Shown piece after piece: positions 43,555 to 52,007 of a DNA stretch of 64,000 nt. Made by a program: the position numbers and the translations under genes. The notes beneath the pieces are model-generated. The model saw nothing but the letters and a program-made list of their open reading frames with translations, did no database searches and had not been told where the DNA came from. Source of the stretch: JBGQDM01 sp041495845 (lineage in GTDB: Bacteria > Acidobacteriota > Terriglobia > Terriglobales > Acidobacteriaceae); assembly GCA_041495845.1 (NCBI GenBank), contig JBGQDM010000004.1:1-64000 (forward strand), read 5' to 3'. How positions within the stretch are numbered: position 1 is the first letter of the stretch; each line of letters opens with the position of its first letter.

Positions 43555-43929
43555 ATGAAGAAACGAATCTTGCTTTGGACTTCAACAACAACCGCGTTGG
43601 CCTTCGCTCTCTGGGGCGCGCCCGGCTCGCCCAGCGTGGCGCGCGCTCAGGAAAAAGTTCCCGTGGTGGAGATCACAGCCAAGCGCTTCGCCTTTAGCCC
43701 GGCCCAGATCACGCTGAAGAAGGGAGAGACGGTCCGACTGCGTATTCACAGTGAAGACGTGACGCACGGCTTCTTTCTGCGGCCACTCAAGCTGGACGAA
43801 GAAATTCCGGCGGGGCAGACGGCGGAATTCACCGTCACCCCGCAGACAGCCGGAACGTTCAACCTGATCTGCGATCACTTCTGCGGTTCCGGTCATGGAG
43901 GGATGCACATGACGGTGGTGGTGGAGTAA
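43555..43929 (+). CDS. Secreted cupredoxin with a CuA-type copper motif
   Basis: A signal peptide (about residues 1-31) is followed by a single cupredoxin domain of about 93 residues. HGFFLRPLKLDEEIPAGQ and CDHFCGSGHGGMHM give His, two Cys, His and Met in the order found in the CuA site of cytochrome c oxidase subunit II (CxxxCxxxHxxM). No membrane helices of true subunit II are present. It probably receives electrons in the periplasm, perhaps from the cytochrome encoded next. The stop codon overlaps the following ATG. Confidence 0.9.
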   Translation: MKKRILLWTSTTTALAFALWGAPGSPSVARAQEKVPVVEITAKRFAFSPAQITLKKGETVRLRIHSEDVTHGFFLRPLKLDEEIPAGQTAEFTVTPQTAGTFNLICDHFCGSGHGGMHMTVVVE

Positions 43930-44459
43930 TGATGCGAGCAGCGCTCTGTTTTCCGATCATCCTGTTGCTGGCGGGTTGCGCGGCGCATCCTCCCGGACGG
44001 ATGGAAACGGCCGTGGCGGGAGCGGTGAAACACCGCCTCACGGTGGGCGGCCGCGGCGAGCGAAACCCGCTGCCAGCAGGCGAGGAAACCGTGGCCTCTG
44101 GGCGCAAGCAGTTCTCCTATTACTGTGCCAACTGTCACGGGCTGGATGCGCAGAACACGGGTGTGCCGTTTGCAGCCGCGATGGCGCCGCCGGTGCCGTC
44201 GCTGGCGTCGCCCGAGGTGCAGGCTTACAGCGATGGCCAACTGCACTGGATCATCACCAACGGCCTGTTTCCTTCTGGCATGCCGGCGTCACGCGATCTG
44301 CTGCACGACGAGGAAATCTGGGAGATCGTGGCTTATCTGCGGCATTTGCCGCCAGCGGGAGGTTTGGAGCAACCGGCGGGCGTTTCGCCGAAACCCGGGC
44401 CCAGCGCAATACCGGCCGGAACAAAAGCGCACACGCCAGCGGCGTCGCAGAGACTCTAG
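43929..44459 (+). CDS. Lipid-anchored cytochrome c
   Basis: The precursor has a lipobox (LLAGC, about residue 17) and one heme motif, CANCHG (about 61-66), inside GRKQFSYYCANCHGLDAQNTG. A class I cytochrome c domain extends to about 145, with a Met in FPSGMPASRD as the likely distal ligand and EEIWEIVAYLRHLP as the last helix. It likely passes electrons to the cupredoxin encoded upstream. The tail is low complexity. Its stop codon shares bases with that of the convergent epimerase gene. Confidence 0.9.
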   Translation: MMRAALCFPIILLLAGCAAHPPGRMETAVAGAVKHRLTVGGRGERNPLPAGEETVASGRKQFSYYCANCHGLDAQNTGVPFAAAMAPPVPSLASPEVQAYSDGQLHWIITNGLFPSGMPASRDLLHDEEIWEIVAYLRHLPPAGGLEQPAGVSPKPGPSAIPAGTKAHTPAASQRL

Positions 44460-45520
44460 GCCGACGGTGCGCGAAACGTGTCGCGGAAGGCCTCTTCGAC
44501 CGTGTATTTGATGGTGTCCTCATACTTCGCGCCGAGGAAATTGCGCAGCCGGGTTGTGTCCATGACGTATTCGCTGGTCATGTAAGGCAACGCTTCGGGT
44601 GGGATGGCGGAGATGCGGCGCTTCCAGAGAAACTCCAGAACCATCCGGCCGGCCCACAAGCCGGGCACGCGGACGAGTTTGTTTTCCGCCAACTCGATGC
44701 AGCGGGCGAAATCGATAGGCTCGCCACGTCCCGCTACGTTGAGCACGGTCAGGCGCTGCGTTGCCGGCTCGGTCTGCCGCAGGAGGTGAGCGATCAAACG
44801 GGCAACATCGTCCACGTGCACAAACTGCAGCCGGTTCTTGAGATAGCGCTCGCCCCACGGGAGCATGCAGGGCAGGCGTTTGCCGGCTTCGCGCATGCGG
44901 GCGGCGCGTGCGCCCGTGCCATTGGGCGTGCCGCGAAACGCGCCCACCATGTAGTTTTCCATGCTGGCGCCAGCGAAAATATGTGGTCGCAGAATGTAGA
45001 CACTGCAATTGCGCAAGGCGGGCGCGCGCATCTGCACGACTTCATCCGCTTCGCGCTTGTGGATGGCGTAAGGCAGCGTGTGACCGGCCAGACGTGTCTC
45101 TTCCGTGGCTGGGCGAGACAGGTCGCACCCATAGGCAGAAACACTGCTCAGGTGGATGAACTGGCGCACGCCATCATCTTCATTCCGGTTGGCTTCGGTG
45201 ACGGCTTCCATCACTCGGGCGGTGCCAGCCACATTGATCTGCCACATGCGCTCCGCATCGAGCACGCCGGCGCGCACCGGATCGAGCACGAACGCGAGAT
45301 GTACCACCGCCGCCGGCCGCACCTCGCGCAACAGGGTCAGCAATTGCTCGCAGGTTTCCTCGCGCCCCAGGTCGAGCGCTTCAAAACGCAGCGGCAGGGT
45401 GGTTTGGGGCGGGCGCACATCCACCCCAATGACAGAAAAATCGCCCAGCAGCGGCAGCAGCCGGGCGCCGAGGTTCCCGGCCACGCCGGTGATGACAATG
45501 GGCCTGGGCTCAGTCATCAC
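44456..45520 (-). CDS. NAD-dependent epimerase/dehydratase family protein
   Basis: An extended short-chain dehydrogenase of 354 residues. The nucleotide-binding motif is VITGVAGNLGARLLP (GxxGxxG) and the catalytic pair is in LPYAIHKREADE (YxxxK), with Ser in HLSSVSAYG. DVRPP after the second strand suggests NAD. The substrate, probably a nucleotide sugar or similar, is not clear. It overlaps the upstream PPIase gene by four bases (ATGA). Confidence 0.88.
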   Translation of the reverse strand: MMTEPRPIVITGVAGNLGARLLPLLGDFSVIGVDVRPPQTTLPLRFEALDLGREETCEQLLTLLREVRPAAVVHLAFVLDPVRAGVLDAERMWQINVAGTARVMEAVTEANRNEDDGVRQFIHLSSVSAYGCDLSRPATEETRLAGHTLPYAIHKREADEVVQMRAPALRNCSVYILRPHIFAGASMENYMVGAFRGTPNGTGARAARMREAGKRLPCMLPWGERYLKNRLQFVHVDDVARLIAHLLRQTEPATQRLTVLNVAGRGEPIDFARCIELAENKLVRVPGLWAGRMVLEFLWKRRISAIPPEALPYMTSEYVMDTTRLRNFLGAKYEDTIKYTVEEAFRDTFRAPSA

Positions 45521-46599
45521 TCCTTGTCATCATCGTCGTCCTCGCCCTGCTTCTGGGCGGGATCCGTCGGCGGCGCGGGCGGCGCCTTGGGGGCAGGGAA
45601 GTAGGTTTCGTTGAACTGCGGTTTGGCGGAGGTCATCAGCTCCTGCATCTTCTGCTGGAAGCGCTGGCCCTGCAACGTGTTTACGATCTGTTCCTTCACT
45701 TCTTCCAAGGGGATATCGCGCCGCGAGACGAGCTTGTAAATGTAGAACCCATTGCTTTCGGCGAGCAGTTGCGAAACCTCTCCCGGCTTCAGGTCAAAGA
45801 CGGCGCGATGCGGCGACGGTACGGCACTGCGGGTGATTTTGCCCAGCTTGGTGGAGGGCGAACCGGCCTTCAGACGCGCGGCAGCAAAAGCTTCTTTCTG
45901 CAGTGCGTCGAAGTCTTCGCCGGCCACGGCACGGGCATGTAATTTTGCGGCTACGCTCTTCATGAAGGCGTCATCGTCGGCCTTGCTGGCGGAAGCTTTG
46001 GCCGGTGCCGCGCCTAGGCTCTTCCCACCCGCCGTCTTAGCTGCGGCGGGCTTGGGCGCCGGGGCGCGGTCCTTGGGAACGTACAGGCGCACCAACTCGG
46101 CTTCCTCAAAATTTGCTTTGTTCTCGCCGTAGTACTTCTGCAGATCGGCGTCGGGAACGTTCTTGGCCTCGTCCTGCACCGCCTGGGAAAGAAGCTGCTG
46201 CAGGATCTGCATGTGCGAAAGCTGGGTCAGCTGGTCGAAGCGCGGCGTTTTCTCCAGCGAGCGTTGCCGCGCCTGATACGCCAGCACCAGCAGACGGGCG
46301 TAATTGTTGGCAAACTGCCGCTGGAACTGCTGCGGCATTTGCGGCTGCAGGGCCTGCGTGGTGCGCTCAAACTCCTCGCGCGTCACCACGGTGCGGCAAC
46401 TCTTGTCGGCCGCGGGCGCCTGACAGACGCCCTCAATGGTGATGACGGGTGTGTCGGCGGCAACAGCCGGAGCGGTAGCCGCCGGAGTGGTAGCGGCGGC
46501 GGACGAAGCGGGGGCGGGGGCAGGGCTGGGCGCCTGGGCGGTCGAAATACAGGCGGCCGAAAGCAGCAGCAATCCCACCAGGATGCGTGGCACCATCAT
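45517..46599 (-). CDS. SurA/PpiC-like peptidyl-prolyl isomerase
   Basis: A 360-residue exported folding factor. After a signal peptide (about 1-22) and an Ala/Pro linker comes a SurA-N-like helical chaperone part (about 70-165), then a parvulin domain (about 165-310) interrupted by a Lys/Ala-rich insert. GEDFDALQKEA and VFDLKPGEVSQLLAESNGFYIYKL are typical parvulin segments. The C-terminus is Pro- and Asp-rich. A GGAGG site lies five bases before the ATG. Confidence 0.85.
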   Translation of the reverse strand: MMVPRILVGLLLLSAACISTAQAPSPAPAPASSAAATTPAATAPAVAADTPVITIEGVCQAPAADKSCRTVVTREEFERTTQALQPQMPQQFQRQFANNYARLLVLAYQARQRSLEKTPRFDQLTQLSHMQILQQLLSQAVQDEAKNVPDADLQKYYGENKANFEEAELVRLYVPKDRAPAPKPAAAKTAGGKSLGAAPAKASASKADDDAFMKSVAAKLHARAVAGEDFDALQKEAFAAARLKAGSPSTKLGKITRSAVPSPHRAVFDLKPGEVSQLLAESNGFYIYKLVSRRDIPLEEVKEQIVNTLQGQRFQQKMQELMTSAKPQFNETYFPAPKAPPAPPTDPAQKQGEDDDDDKE

Positions 46600-46697
46600 G
46601 ATTCCTCCGAAGCAAATGAGAACGAACCGCTAAAATCCTAGCACAGCGCTTCGGGGAGGGCTGCATTCTGTGCTTGGCGGAAGTTTCGCCGGGCGGC

Positions 46698-46703
46698 GAT
46701 AAT
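46698..46703 (+). promoter_or_regulatory. Putative -10 of a leaderless CDF gene transcript
   Basis: GATAAT (five of six consensus bases) lies exactly eight bases before the ATG and no Shine-Dalgarno site is seen. Confidence 0.5.
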
Positions 46704-46711
46704 CAGACAGC

Positions 46712-48142
46712 ATGGCGGAAATCCTGGTAGCCAGCGATCGTTCGGCGATGCAGGCGGAGAAGCGCACGGTTGCGGGCAATTCCGTGTTCGCCGCCATCGC
46801 CATCACCAGCCTCAAGATTGTGGTTGGCATTTCGACCGGTTCGCTCGGCATTCTTTCCGAGGCGGCCCACTCGGGCCTGGATCTGGTGGCGGCGATTGTC
46901 ACGTTCTTTTCTGTGCGCGTCTCGGACCGGCCCGCCGATGCCGACCACCAATACGGTCATGGCAAGGTGGAGAATTTTTCCGCGTTCATCGAAACCGGGC
47001 TGCTACTGCTGACCTGCGTCTGGATTGTCTACGAAGCGGCGAAGCGGCTGTTTGTACACAGTGTGGAGATTGAACCCACCGTCGCCGCGTTCGGGGTCAT
47101 GATGTTCTCCATCGGCGTGGACTGGTGGCGGTCCCGGGCACTGGGGCGGATCGCGGTGAAATACGACAGCCAGGCGCTGGAAGCGGATGCTCTTCACTTT
47201 TCCACTGACATCTGGTCCAGCCTGGTGGTGATTCTTGGCTTGGCGGTAGTCCAGGCCGGACGCACGTATCACCTACCCGTCTTGCAGAAGGCCGACCCAG
47301 TTGCCGCACTCTTTGTTGCCGGCGTGGTGGTCTGGGTCAGTTCGCGTCTGGCGCGCAAAACCATCGACGCGCTGCTGGATGCCGCGCCCGCCGGCGTCCG
47401 AAATCGCATCCTCAACGCCGCCGCCGGCGTCGACGGAGTCATGGACGTGGACCGGGCCCGCATTCGTCGCGCCGGGAACCGGTACTTCGCCGACCTCAAC
47501 GTCGGCTTGGCCCGCAACCTCACCTTCCAACGCGCCGAGCAGGTGGTCGAAGACGTGACGGCAGCCGTGAACCGCGTCTTGCCCGATGCCGACGTGGTCG
47601 TCCACCCCTTGGCTCGTGCCGGACGAGGGGAGAGTATTTACGATCGCATTCGCGCCGTGGCGACGCGGCACAACTGCAACGTCCACGACGTCAGCGTGCA
47701 GGATCTCAATGGCAAACTGCACGTGGAACAGCACTTGGAACTGGACGAGACGCTGGCGCTCAAAGACGCTCACGATCGCGTCACCCTGCTAGAAGCCGAG
47801 ATCCGCCGCGAGGTGCCCGAGATTGCTTCCATTCTTACTCACATCGAGAGTGAACCGGCGACCATCGAGGCCGGCGAAGACGAACTACAGGATGCGGCGC
47901 TGGAGCGCCGGCTGAAAAAAATCGCGGCCAAGTTTTCTGACCTGGTCGATATGCACGACGTGCGCTTCAAGCGAGTGCGCGGGCGCCTCTATCTTTCCTG
48001 CCACTGCACCATGTCGGACGCATTGCCACTGGCCCGGGTGCACGATTTGCAGACAGAACTGGAAATCCGCTTCAAGCAGGAAGCTCCTGAATTGTTTCGC
48101 GTGCTCATCCATCCCGAGCCGCAGACGGACAATCGCCGATGA
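46712..48142 (+). CDS. Cation diffusion facilitator with enlarged cytoplasmic part
   Basis: A 476-residue metal exporter, far longer than the usual about 300. The membrane part (about 15-210) has the two metal-binding pairs of the family, EAAHSGLDLV and ADALHFSTDIWSS, and the DHQYGHGKVENFSAF loop. A normal C-terminal dimer domain covers about 215-300. It is followed by two further stretches of like size (about 308-380 and 385-470) with repeated VHDVSVQDLNGKLHVEQHLEL and MHDVRFKRVRGRLYLSCHCTM segments. These look like extra copies of the dimer domain. Confidence 0.9.
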   Translation: MAEILVASDRSAMQAEKRTVAGNSVFAAIAITSLKIVVGISTGSLGILSEAAHSGLDLVAAIVTFFSVRVSDRPADADHQYGHGKVENFSAFIETGLLLLTCVWIVYEAAKRLFVHSVEIEPTVAAFGVMMFSIGVDWWRSRALGRIAVKYDSQALEADALHFSTDIWSSLVVILGLAVVQAGRTYHLPVLQKADPVAALFVAGVVVWVSSRLARKTIDALLDAAPAGVRNRILNAAAGVDGVMDVDRARIRRAGNRYFADLNVGLARNLTFQRAEQVVEDVTAAVNRVLPDADVVVHPLARAGRGESIYDRIRAVATRHNCNVHDVSVQDLNGKLHVEQHLELDETLALKDAHDRVTLLEAEIRREVPEIASILTHIESEPATIEAGEDELQDAALERRLKKIAAKFSDLVDMHDVRFKRVRGRLYLSCHCTMSDALPLARVHDLQTELEIRFKQEAPELFRVLIHPEPQTDNRR

Positions 48143-48194
48143 GCGGGGGTAACGCAAACTCTTGTGCTGAGCGTTCCAGGGAAAGGATGAATCC

Positions 48195-48605
48195 ATGATT
48201 ACCGCGTCGGCCACCTGGGTGGACCGCGAACGCTTTCTCGGTGCTGCCTCCAGCGGACATGCCATCGCAGTGGATGCCGCTACCGAAAAAACCGCCTGTA
48301 GCCCGGTAGAGCTGGTGCTGATCGGACTCTGTGGCTGCACCGCCAGTGATGTCGTCAACATCCTGCGCAAGAAGCGCGAGCCGTTTACCAGCCTGGAAGT
48401 GCGGGCGGAAGCGGAGCGCGCTGCCACTCCCCCTAAGGTCTACACTGCCATTCGCCTTGTGTATCGCGTGGGCGGAGCGGTGTCGCAGAAAACCATGGAA
48501 GACGCGGTGCGCCTATCCAAGGAAAAGTATTGCTCCGTTTCGGCCATGCTGCAGAAGACTGCGAAGATCAGTTTTGAAATCGAGTATGTGGCGCCGCCGG
48601 AATGA
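48195..48605 (+). CDS. OsmC family peroxidase-like protein
   Basis: A 136-residue OsmC/YhfA-type protein. The two conserved Cys are Cys36 in EKTACSPVELVLIGLCGCT and a second in KEKYCSVSAMLQKTAKI near residue 115. These reduce organic hydroperoxides with help from lipoyl or thiol donors. ACSPVELVLIGLCGCTASDVV is the family signature. It overlaps the downstream EamA gene by four bases. Confidence 0.93.
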   Translation: MITASATWVDRERFLGAASSGHAIAVDAATEKTACSPVELVLIGLCGCTASDVVNILRKKREPFTSLEVRAEAERAATPPKVYTAIRLVYRVGGAVSQKTMEDAVRLSKEKYCSVSAMLQKTAKISFEIEYVAPPE

Positions 48606-49573
48606 CCGCGGCCAAGGGAATGCCGCGGCAGCGCCACCCTTTGCGCGGCTGTGCCTGGATTGCGTTAGCCGCCCTGCAGTGGGGGATCGCGGCCAGTCTG
48701 GGTCGCGCCGTGTTTACCGGACGACTCCGTCTGGGCGGTGAAGTGATCGGAGCCGTGGATCCGCTGGCGCTTTCCCAGGCGCGAGCTTCGATCTCGTTGG
48801 TGGTTCTGGCGGTGGCGCTGCTCGCCAGCCGCGGACTGCGCCCGCTGCTCTTACCCGCACGCGACCTGGCCCGCGTGACTCTTCTCGGAACCCTCGGCGT
48901 GGCCGCTTCCAACTATCTTTACTACCTGGCCATTCAACGCACCAACGTGGCCACCGCCATCATTGTGCAGTACACCGCGCCGGTGTGGGTGCTGCTCTAC
49001 ATGGTGGGACGCGGACAGCAAAAGGCAACGCTCAAACATTTTGCCGGCGTGGGCCTGGCGGTGGTGGGCATCGCTCTGGTGATTGATGTGCTTCGCGGCG
49101 GGCTCAAACTTGACCGGCTGGGCCTGCTCGCCGCCTTGCTGGCCGCATTCGCCTTCACCCTCTACAACGTGACGGCGCACGACTTGCTCCGGCGTTACGA
49201 CCGCTGGAAGGTCTTACTCTGGGCGCTGGTGAGCGCGTCGCTGTTCTGGGTGGTGGTGAATCCGCCGTGGAAAGTGGCCGCCGCTCACTATAACCGCGGG
49301 CAGTGGATGTTTTTGTCGCTGTTCGCGCTGGTGTCGCTGCTGGGACCGTTCTCCTGCTATTTTGCCGGTTTGCAGCATCTGACTCCCAGCACCGCGGTCG
49401 TCACCAGTTGTCTGGAACCGGTATTTTCCATTCTGATTGCCGCGCTGGCTCTCGGCGAAGGTTTGAACTCGGTGCAGGGAAGCGGTGTGGTACTGGTGTT
49501 GCTCGCCATCACGTTGGTGCAGTGGCCCGAGCGCGGTAAGGCGGAAGTGGTGGTCGTCGAGCCGGTCGATTGA
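48602..49573 (+). CDS. EamA family (DMT superfamily) transporter
   Basis: A 323-residue inner-membrane protein with ten hydrophobic segments in two halves. AASNYLYYLAIQRTNVATAIIVQYTAPVWVL in the first half and LTPSTAVVTSCLEPVFSILIAALALGE in the second are the paired EamA motifs. Family members export amino acids or other small metabolites. A 25-residue basic N-terminus precedes the first helix. The start overlaps the osmC-like stop (ATGA). Confidence 0.9.
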   Translation: MTAAKGMPRQRHPLRGCAWIALAALQWGIAASLGRAVFTGRLRLGGEVIGAVDPLALSQARASISLVVLAVALLASRGLRPLLLPARDLARVTLLGTLGVAASNYLYYLAIQRTNVATAIIVQYTAPVWVLLYMVGRGQQKATLKHFAGVGLAVVGIALVIDVLRGGLKLDRLGLLAALLAAFAFTLYNVTAHDLLRRYDRWKVLLWALVSASLFWVVVNPPWKVAAAHYNRGQWMFLSLFALVSLLGPFSCYFAGLQHLTPSTAVVTSCLEPVFSILIAALALGEGLNSVQGSGVVLVLLAITLVQWPERGKAEVVVVEPVD

Positions 49574-49586
49574 TTGCCCGCGTACC

Positions 49587-50069
49587 CTACAGCTGGCTCA
49601 AATATCCAACCACTTCGGAGGAAGTCCAATCCACCGCGCCTATGAACTTGCGGCGCACTACACCTTGACGATCAATGATGTAGGTTTCCGGAAACTTGAA
49701 GCTGCCGTAGAGCGCATTCGACTTCTGGTCGGGATCGCGGACGGCGAGCAATTCCACCTTGTGGTCCACGAGAAATTTCCGGTAGGCGGACTCGTCGGCG
49801 TCCACGCTGACCGCGAGCACAAGCACGCCCTTGTCCTTGAGGCGGCGCTGCATTTCTACCAGTGAGGGCATCTCCACCACGCAAGGCGGACACCACGTCG
49901 CCCAGAAGTTGAGCACCACGATCTGGCCGCGCAGCTGGCTGAGCGTGACCGTACGCGCGGAATCGTGCACGGTGAAATCAGGGGCGGCGTTGCCGATGCG
50001 CGGCGGCCGCGGATTGCCGTAGCAGCCGCTGAGCAGGACAAGCAGCAAGAAGCTGGCGATGCGTTTCAC
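49587..50069 (-). CDS. TlpA-like thioredoxin lipoprotein
   Basis: A 160-residue protein with a short signal and lipobox (LLSGC, about residue 15), so it should sit in the periplasm attached to a membrane. The thioredoxin fold has the active site WATWCPPC in LNFWATWCPPCVVEMPSL, with the cis-Pro region KFPETYIID. TlpA/ResA-type proteins keep apocytochrome or CuA-site cysteines reduced. Cytochrome c and CuA-type cupredoxin genes occur in the same window. It starts at GTG, with a -10-like TATTAT six bases upstream. Confidence 0.88.
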   Translation of the reverse strand: MKRIASFLLLVLLSGCYGNPRPPRIGNAAPDFTVHDSARTVTLSQLRGQIVVLNFWATWCPPCVVEMPSLVEMQRRLKDKGVLVLAVSVDADESAYRKFLVDHKVELLAVRDPDQKSNALYGSFKFPETYIIDRQGVVRRKFIGAVDWTSSEVVGYLSQL

Positions 50070-50074
50070 ACGGC

Positions 50075-50081
50075 TATAATA
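50075..50081. promoter_or_regulatory. Overlapping divergent -10 elements
   Basis: TATAATA contains a perfect plus-strand TATAAT (50075-50080) for the glycosyltransferase gene and a minus-strand TATTAT (50076-50081) for the thioredoxin gene. The first would give a leader of about 20 bases; the second would start at the GTG codon. Both genes lack a Shine-Dalgarno site, so the two promoters may compete for one polymerase. Confidence 0.55.
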
Positions 50082-50106
50082 CCGAATCCCTCCTCTCGGC
50101 GAATCC

Positions 50107-51147
50107 GTGGGCGAAGAAACCAGCCAACTCGCAGTGCCCGAGGTGTCCGTGATCATTCCGGCGCGCAATGAAGAATTGTCGCTCGGACGCTGTTTGCGGT
50201 CGCTGACAGCGCAGGGGGGCGTGGCGGTAGAAATCTTAGTTGTCGACGACCACTCTACCGACCGTACGCGCGCCATCGCCGATTCGTTTGCCGGGGTGCG
50301 GGTGCTGGCCGCGCCCGACTTGCCGCCCGGCTGGACGGGCAAGAACCATGCGGTGTGGGTGGGAAGCAGGGAAGCACGCGGCCCCTGGCTGTTGTTTACC
50401 GACGCGGACACGGTGCATTTGCCCGGTTCCCTGGCGGCAGCCTTGGCGGAAGCGAAGCAGCATGGGGTGGCGTTGCTGTCGTATTCTCCGGAGCAGGAAG
50501 TGCGGGGATTCTGGGAGCGGGCAGTGATGCCGGTGATTTTCGGCGAACTGGCCAGCGCTTACCGGCCAGAGGAGGTGAGCGATCCAGCCAGCCCGGTGGC
50601 GGCGGCGAATGGTCAGTACATGCTAATTTCGCGGGTAGCGTATGACGCCGTGGGCGGGCATCAGGCGATGGCGAACGCGGTCCTGGAAGATGTGGAACTG
50701 GCGCGCCGGGTGAAACATGCGGGTCTGGGGCTTCGTTTCCGGCTGGGGCGGGGCGCTGTCCGTGCGCGCATGTATCGCAGCCTGTCAGCCTTGCGCGAGG
50801 GCTGGACGAAGAACCTGGCGCTGTTGTTTCCCAATGCCAAGCTGCTGGCGGCGCGGCGGGCGGCTGAGTTCGTCCTGATGGTGGACGCGCTGGTTGGCTT
50901 GTGGCTGGCGGCCCGGGTTGGAAACGCGGCAACTCTTTGGTTTGCCGTGGGTGCAACCCTGTTGCTGGGGAATCTCCTGCGCCGGGTGCGGCGCGCCCAC
51001 TTCGGGGCCCTCTCCAACACCCTGGCCCTACTGGGTTTGCCTTTTTTTTCGTATCTTTTGCTGCGTTCGGTACTCTGTTATAGATCGGGACGCGTGACCT
51101 GGAAGGGGCGTACCTACCCTGGACCCGGCCAGCCATCCCCCAAGTGA
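50107..51147 (+). CDS. Membrane glycosyltransferase, family 2
   Basis: A 346-residue GT-A enzyme. VSVIIPARNEELSLGRCLRSL and ILVVDDHSTDRT form the nucleotide-sugar site, WLLFTDADTVH is the DxD motif, and VLEDVELARRVKHAG holds the catalytic-base ED. Two or three membrane segments lie at the C-terminus. The layout resembles glycosyltransferases of carotenoid or hopanoid pathways (CrtQ/HpnB-like). GKNHAVWVGSREARG is also seen in that group. It heads a possible operon with the two pterin genes and folE, though the link is not obvious. Confidence 0.85.
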   Translation: MGEETSQLAVPEVSVIIPARNEELSLGRCLRSLTAQGGVAVEILVVDDHSTDRTRAIADSFAGVRVLAAPDLPPGWTGKNHAVWVGSREARGPWLLFTDADTVHLPGSLAAALAEAKQHGVALLSYSPEQEVRGFWERAVMPVIFGELASAYRPEEVSDPASPVAAANGQYMLISRVAYDAVGGHQAMANAVLEDVELARRVKHAGLGLRFRLGRGAVRARMYRSLSALREGWTKNLALLFPNAKLLAARRAAEFVLMVDALVGLWLAARVGNAATLWFAVGATLLLGNLLRRVRRAHFGALSNTLALLGLPFFSYLLLRSVLCYRSGRVTWKGRTYPGPGQPSPK

Positions 51148-51151
51148 ACTC

Positions 51152-51571
51152 ATGAGTCCAATTGTCTATCTGACACGCAAGGCAGAATTTTCCGCCTCGC
51201 ACTCGTATCACAACCCGCAGTTCAGCGCCGAAGAGAACCAGCGCATCTTTGGCAAATGCAACAATCCCAACGGCCATGGCCACAACTACTTGCTCGAGGT
51301 CACGGTGAAGGGCAGGGTGGACGAGCGCACCGGCTTCGTCGTGGACCTGAAACAGTTGAAGGAAACCATGCACCGTGAAGTGCTGGATGCACTCGACCAT
51401 CGCTTCCTCAACAAAGAAATTCCAGAGTTCTTGCAGCAGATTCCGACCACCGAAAACCTGGCCATCGTCATTTGGCAGCGCTTGCAGCCAAAGCTAACGG
51501 CGGCGCAACTGCACCGGGTGCGGGTGTACGAAACGGTGGACCTGTTCGTGGATTTCTACGGAGAAGCATGA
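51152..51571 (+). CDS. queD: 6-carboxytetrahydropterin synthase, QueD type
   Basis: QueD converts dihydroneopterin triphosphate to 6-carboxytetrahydropterin in the queuosine pathway. The 139-residue protein has zinc His residues His17, His42 and His44 (SASHSYH and NGHGHNY), catalytic Cys36 in GKCNNP, and the Asp82-His83 pair in LDHRFLN, so the active site is complete. PTTENLAIVIW and the C-terminal Glu of VYETVD bind the pterin. It is followed by a second, partly different copy with a four-base overlap. Confidence 0.92.
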   Translation: MSPIVYLTRKAEFSASHSYHNPQFSAEENQRIFGKCNNPNGHGHNYLLEVTVKGRVDERTGFVVDLKQLKETMHREVLDALDHRFLNKEIPEFLQQIPTTENLAIVIWQRLQPKLTAAQLHRVRVYETVDLFVDFYGEA

Positions 51572-51990
51572 AGGCGCATCTTACCCGGCGGTATAGGTTT
51601 TCCGCGTCGCACCGGTTGCATGCAGCGGGTTTGAGTGACGACGAGAACCGCGACACCTACGGCAAGTGCAACAATCCGTTTGGGCATGGGCACAACTACG
51701 CGCTGGAAGTCACGGTCAGCGGGCAAGTCGATCGCCAGACCGGCATGGTATGCAACCTGGTGGATTTGGATGGATTTATGCGCGGCGAAGTGCTGCAGCG
51801 GTACCACCTGGAGAATTTGAATACGCTGCCGGAATTTTCTGCCAGTGTTCCCACCACAGAAAACCTGTGCCTGGAGATTTACCGTATGGTGAAGCAGGGA
51901 TTTGGCCGGGCGCACCTGGAGAAAGTCCGGCTGGAAGAAACGATGATGAATTCGTTCGAGTATTGCGGTGAAGCCCAGCCGCGGCGTTAA
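51568..51990 (+). CDS. Second QueD-like pterin synthase, altered active site
   Basis: A 140-residue tandem paralogue of the preceding gene. Zinc His residues (His15, His40, His42) and Cys34 in GKCNNPFGHGHNY are kept. The canonical LDHxxLN, which carries the catalytic Asp-His pair, reads YHLENLN (residues 79-85), so the Asp is gone and the register is shifted by one. It may bind a different pterin, act in tetrahydrobiopterin-like synthesis, or form a heteromer with the first copy. ATGA overlap with the first gene implies coupled translation. Confidence 0.88.
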   Translation: MKAHLTRRYRFSASHRLHAAGLSDDENRDTYGKCNNPFGHGHNYALEVTVSGQVDRQTGMVCNLVDLDGFMRGEVLQRYHLENLNTLPEFSASVPTTENLCLEIYRMVKQGFGRAHLEKVRLEETMMNSFEYCGEAQPRR

Positions 51991-52007
51991 TGCCGGAAGG
52001 AGTAATC

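Noticed and set aside
43976..45604. Plus-strand open frame of 542 codons over the cytochrome c and epimerase genes
   Set aside because: It covers two well-supported genes in other frames, has no domain and no ribosome site.
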